Positions 60,734 to 64,000 of a stretch of DNA of 64,000 bases are shown in pieces; the stretch's first letter is position 1, and each line of letters begins with the position of its first letter. The DNA is from Hanstruepera marina (GTDB lineage: Bacteria > Bacteroidota > Bacteroidia > Flavobacteriales > Flavobacteriaceae). Location of the stretch: the NCBI RefSeq assembly GCF_019880635.1, contig NZ_JAINVX010000006.1, forward strand, positions 1 through 64,000, read 5' to 3'. The notes under the pieces were generated by a model that made no database searches, was not told where the DNA came from, and saw only the letters and a list, made by a program, of their open reading frames with translations. The translations under genes and the position numbers were made by a program.

Positions 60734-63103
60734 TCATTCTAATTTTCTACCTATTAAATTTGTTGCAATAGTTGTAAAAACTACAATGCTAATAGAACTT
60801 AAAGGCATTAATATAGCTGCAATTACTGGTGCTAATTGTCCTGTTACTGCAAAGTATAATCCTATTATGTTATAAATAAACGATAGTACAAAACTCCATT
60901 TTATAATTTTAATCGCCGATTTGGAAGCTTTAATAAACTGATATAGTTTATTGAATTTTGTAGCATCTAAAATAGCATCACAGGCAGGAGAAAATACATT
61001 TACATTTTCTGAAATAGCAATTCCTACATTACTTTGAGCTAGTGCTCCTGCGTCATTTAAACCGTCACCAACCATAAGAACTTTAGCGCCTTCAGTTTGA
61101 TGATATTTTATGTATTCTAACTTGTCCTCTGGTTTTTGGTTAAAAATTAATTTGGTTTTAGATGGGAGTAACTTTTTTAGGTTTTCTAATTCTCCTTCAT
61201 TATCTCCAGAAAGTATTACTAAATCGTAGTGTTTTTTAAGTTTATTAAACAGTTTTGAAATCCCTTTTCTATAACTATTATAGAATGTGAATTTTCCCTT
61301 GTACTTATTATTGGTGCTAATATGAACTGTTGTGTTAAGCAATTGGGTTTCTGTAGCTCCAACAAAACTGGCTGAACCAATTTTTATACAATCCTGTTCA
61401 TGTGATGCTTCTATACCTTGTCCTAAATATTCTTCAAAGTGATTGAGTGAAATGATATTATGACTGTCTAAAATATCATATAATGTACGGCTTAAAGGAT
61501 GATTAGATCCACGAAGGGTATTTTTTAATAAAATCTCTTCTGAATTAGAAAGTGATTCGCCTTCGTAGGCAGCTGTACTTTTTCTATTTGATGTTATAGT
61601 TCCCGTTTTATCAAAAATAATAGTATTAATGTGTGCCAACTGCTCAATAACCGATGCGTTTTTTACGTAAAATTTTAGCTTTCCAAAAATTCGTAACAAG
61701 TTACCAAATGTAAATGGCGCTGATAGGGCAATGGCACATGGGCAAGCTATTATTAAAACAGCTGTAAAGACATTCATAGCTTTAGAGGAATCTACCACCA
61801 ACCAATAGCTTGTAGCTAAAATGGCTATACTAAGTACTGCTATAGTAAAGCGTTTGCTAATAGCATTGGTCAAGGTCGTAAAACCCTCTTCTTTATTTTT
61901 GCTAAATACATCATTACTCCATAATTGCGTTAGGTAGCTTTGCTCAACAGATTTTAAAGCTTCCATTTCTATAACACCAGAAGTTTGTTTGCCACCAGCG
62001 AAAAGTTTATCTCCAGAAGTTTTGGCTATAGTTTCAGATTCTCCAGTCACAAAACTATAGTCAATTCTAGCTTTACCGTTAATTAAAATGCCATCTACAG
62101 GGATGAGTTCTTCATTTCTAATAAGTAATCTATCTCCTTTTTCTATATCATAGACCTGAATAGGTGTTTCCTCGCCTTCAGAAATTTTTGTAATGGCTAT
62201 AGGGAAATAGGATTTATAATCGCGTTCGAATGATAAAAATGAATAGGTTTTCTGTTGAAAAAATTTCCCTAATAATAAAAAAAACACCAGGCCCGTTAGG
62301 CTATCGAAAAAACCAGAGCCTAAATCAAAAATAATTTCAACTGTACTTCTTATAAACAGTACTGCAATACCTAATGCAATTGGAACATCTATATTTAAGA
62401 GTTTAGATCGAAGCCCTTTATAAGCCGAAATAAAATAGTCTTGTCCAGCATAAAAAACAACAGGCAGAGAGAAAGCAAACATAATCCACCTAAATAAGTG
62501 TTTATATTTTTCCAACCAGAATTCGCCAACTTCAAAATATTCCGGGAATGATAAAAACATAACATTACCAAAGGCAAAGCCAGCAATACCTAACTTGTAA
62601 ATTAATGAACGATTTATATGTTCTTCACCGGTTTTAAAATCGTCGAGCGAAATGTATGGTTCATACCCAATAGAGCTTAAAAGCAATACAACATCTTTTA
62701 AAGTTACGGCTTCGGAATTATACGTAACCCTAACATTTTTTTTGCCAAAATTTACTTGAGAAGCAGTAATATTTGCATTTAATTTAGACAAGTTCTCAAG
62801 AATCCAAATACAGGAACTACAGTGAATATGTGGAATATATAATGTGGCAACTTGAATTTTTCCATCATTAAATTCGGTTAGCCTTTCTATAATATTTTCT
62901 TGCGACAGAAAATCATATTTCCCTTGAATTTCTTTTGGAATCGCTCCAGGAGCATTTTGAAAATCGTAATAACAGGTTAAATCGTTTTCAGAAAAAATTT
63001 CATAAACAGTTTTACAACCATTACAACAAAACACTTTTTCGTCGTAAGTTATTTGTTCTGAATTACATATATCACCACAGTGGAAGCAAGAAGCCTTGTC
63101 CAT
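60734..63103 (-). CDS. ccoI: Copper-transporting P-type ATPase CcoI/FixI
   Basis: The 789-residue protein has an N-terminal metal-binding extension (CFHCGDIC, VFCCNGCKTV), an HMA-type motif HCSSC, eight membrane helices with the ion motif CPCAIALS, the phosphorylation site DKTGTIT and GDGLNDAGAL. It exports copper for cbb3 assembly. It has its own Fnr-type box (63159) and a separate promoter from ccoS. Confidence 0.95.
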   Translation of the reverse strand: MDKASCFHCGDICNSEQITYDEKVFCCNGCKTVYEIFSENDLTCYYDFQNAPGAIPKEIQGKYDFLSQENIIERLTEFNDGKIQVATLYIPHIHCSSCIWILENLSKLNANITASQVNFGKKNVRVTYNSEAVTLKDVVLLLSSIGYEPYISLDDFKTGEEHINRSLIYKLGIAGFAFGNVMFLSFPEYFEVGEFWLEKYKHLFRWIMFAFSLPVVFYAGQDYFISAYKGLRSKLLNIDVPIALGIAVLFIRSTVEIIFDLGSGFFDSLTGLVFFLLLGKFFQQKTYSFLSFERDYKSYFPIAITKISEGEETPIQVYDIEKGDRLLIRNEELIPVDGILINGKARIDYSFVTGESETIAKTSGDKLFAGGKQTSGVIEMEALKSVEQSYLTQLWSNDVFSKNKEEGFTTLTNAISKRFTIAVLSIAILATSYWLVVDSSKAMNVFTAVLIIACPCAIALSAPFTFGNLLRIFGKLKFYVKNASVIEQLAHINTIIFDKTGTITSNRKSTAAYEGESLSNSEEILLKNTLRGSNHPLSRTLYDILDSHNIISLNHFEEYLGQGIEASHEQDCIKIGSASFVGATETQLLNTTVHISTNNKYKGKFTFYNSYRKGISKLFNKLKKHYDLVILSGDNEGELENLKKLLPSKTKLIFNQKPEDKLEYIKYHQTEGAKVLMVGDGLNDAGALAQSNVGIAISENVNVFSPACDAILDATKFNKLYQFIKASKSAIKIIKWSFVLSFIYNIIGLYFAVTGQLAPVIAAILMPLSSISIVVFTTIATNLIGRKLE

Positions 63104-63128
63104 ATAATTTGCTCATTAATACCTGTAA

Positions 63129-63188
63129 CAAAAGTCACAAAACATGTGTAAACAATATATGATATTTGTCATGTTTTAACTAACTTTA
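63129..63188. promoter_or_regulatory. Divergent ccoI / fnr control region
   Basis: The palindrome ATGATATTTGTCAT (63159-63172) sits 29.5 bp from a weak minus-strand -7 element GACTTTTG (63129-63136) toward ccoI. On the plus strand TAACTTTA (63181-63188) lies only 15.5 bp away, so the same box would cover the fnr promoter and could repress it. Confidence 0.6.
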
Positions 63189-63206
63189 CAGAACATTTTA
63201 TAAGGT

Positions 63207-63884
63207 ATGAGTAAGTGTGAGCAATGTATTGTCCGCCAGTTCAATTCGTTAAAGGCTTTGTCAAAAGAGGAATTAATTAGAATATCTGGCTGCAAGACTA
63301 CAAGAACAGTAAAAAAGGGCGAAATTATTTTTGAAGAAGGCGAGAACATAAATGGTGTTTTTTGCATTAAAGATGGCATTTGTAAACTTTCTAAATTAAG
63401 TGCAAACGGCAAAGACCAAATTGTTAAGCTTGTTGTAAAAGGTGATTTGCTAGGGCAGCGTTCTTTGGTTGGTGAAGAGTCAGCTAATTTGAGTGCTGTA
63501 GCTTTAAATGATATGGAAGTTTGTTTTATACCCAAACATGAAATCATGAATGATTTACAACAAAACTCAAAGTTTTCATTTGATGTCTTGCAACAAATGG
63601 CTAAAGATTTAAAAGAGAGTGACGACATTATTGTTAATATGGCTCAAAAGTCTGTAAAACAACGTTTAGCCGAAACTTTAATTTATGTTTACAACCATTT
63701 TGGAAATAATGACGAAGGGTTTTTAGATGTAATTTTATCCCGAGAAGATTATGCCAATATAGTTGGAACAGCTACAGAGTCGGCTATTAGAATATTATCG
63801 CAACTAAAAAAAGAAGGTTTAATATCTACTTCTGGTAAGCAAATAAAGATAGAAGACTTAAAAGGTCTTGAACATATAGAATAA
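63207..63884 (+). CDS. Crp/Fnr-family transcription regulator
   Basis: The 225-residue protein has a cyclic-nucleotide-binding-like sensor domain (about 20-125) and a Crp-type helix-turn-helix (about 150-220). The recognition helix ATESAIRILSQL keeps the ExxxR of Fnr proteins, which read TGAT half-sites, as found upstream of seven units here. Cysteines at 4, 7 and 29 could hold an oxygen-sensing iron-sulfur cluster, but the spacing differs from classical FNR. It is the best candidate for control of the whole island. Confidence 0.9.
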   Translation: MSKCEQCIVRQFNSLKALSKEELIRISGCKTTRTVKKGEIIFEEGENINGVFCIKDGICKLSKLSANGKDQIVKLVVKGDLLGQRSLVGEESANLSAVALNDMEVCFIPKHEIMNDLQQNSKFSFDVLQQMAKDLKESDDIIVNMAQKSVKQRLAETLIYVYNHFGNNDEGFLDVILSREDYANIVGTATESAIRILSQLKKEGLISTSGKQIKIEDLKGLEHIE

Positions 63885-63885
63885 A

Positions 63886-63913
63886 AAACGCTCTCAATTT
63901 TGAGAGCGTTTTT
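63886..63913 (+). terminator. Intrinsic terminator, probably bidirectional
   Basis: An 11-bp stem, AAAACGCTCTC / GAGAGCGTTTT, with a six-base loop separates the regulator from the convergent gene at the right edge. Confidence 0.88.
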
Positions 63914-63916
63914 AGT

Positions 63917-64000
63917 TTATTTTTCAGCTTCGATTTCAGTATCAGGTATTTCACCATCGACAGGTTTGTTAACCTCTTTAAGGTAAGTATCTAAAAATTT
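63917..64000 (-). CDS. C-terminal end of an unidentified gene
   Basis: An open frame enters from the right edge and ends at a TAA (63917-63919). The visible tail of 27 residues is acidic (KPVDGEIPDTEIEAEK at the end). It converges on the regulator gene and shares its terminator. No family can be named from this part. Confidence 0.6.
   Translation of the reverse strand, partial: KFLDTYLKEVNKPVDGEIPDTEIEAEK

Noticed and set aside
63207-63884. Calling the regulator a true oxygen-sensing FNR
   Set aside because: Cys4, Cys7 and Cys29 do not match the classical cluster spacing, so only family membership is claimed.

Overview
The window is AT-rich DNA from a member of the Bacteroidota, most likely a marine-type Flavobacteriaceae. 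The signs are TonB-dependent receptors with CarboxypepD_reg domains, many Sec lipoproteins, promoters of the TAnnTTTG type, a fused CcoNO oxidase subunit, a clade II (Sec-type) NosZ, and LytTR/2TM-domain signalling proteins.

Region 1 (1-13060) is an integron-like gene-cassette array, all on the minus strand. It is headed by a tyrosine recombinase (11852-13060). Nine partly palindromic sites, eight of about 137 bp and one of 215 bp, separate the cassettes. Each complete cassette begins with GTT plus about six cassette-specific bases and ends with the exact complement of those bases (one cassette has one mismatch). This is the R'/R'' logic of integron attC sites. The recombinase lacks the long insert of IntI integrases, carries an extra N-terminal domain of about 90 residues, and reads in the same direction as its cassettes. 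Cassettes carry lipoproteins and secreted proteins of unknown role, a CPBP protease/LytTR/secreted-protein trio, a complete restriction-modification system (controller, two C5 methylases, HNH nuclease) and one cassette with no gene.

Region 2 (13.4-28 kb) looks like ordinary chromosome: a TonB-family protein, a secreted esterase, a histidine kinase with 2TM-domain partners and a LytTR response regulator, a LETM1-like protein, a DUF4331/TPR/TonB-receptor operon, an ECF sigma/anti-sigma pair and a SodC-type dismutase.

Region 3 (28-64 kb) is a microaerobic and denitrification island. It holds hemN, a universal stress protein, a nos cluster (cytochrome c, fasciclin, nosZ, nosB-like, nosL, nosDFY), a probable copper-uptake set (small Cys protein, Met-rich lipoprotein, OprC/NosA-like receptor), nirK fused to cytochrome c, nirV, SCO, norCB, norQD, a porin, norEF-like genes, hemerythrin, ric and an Rrf2 regulator. 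It ends with the cbb3 oxidase cluster (ccoS, ccoNO, ccoQ, ccoP, ccoG, ccoH, SafE; ccoI) and a Crp/Fnr regulator. Together these would take nitrite to N2 and respire traces of oxygen; no nitrate reductase is present.

A shared palindrome, TGAY-N4-RTCA, lies upstream of seven units. In six of them it sits exactly 29.5 bp before a TAnnTTTG-like -7 element, and the ccoI side of the seventh gives a weaker fit at the same distance. This points to one Fnr-type regulon, probably run by the regulator at 63207. A second palindrome, GGATA-N4-TATCC, is a candidate nitric-oxide (Rrf2/NsrR-type) operator.
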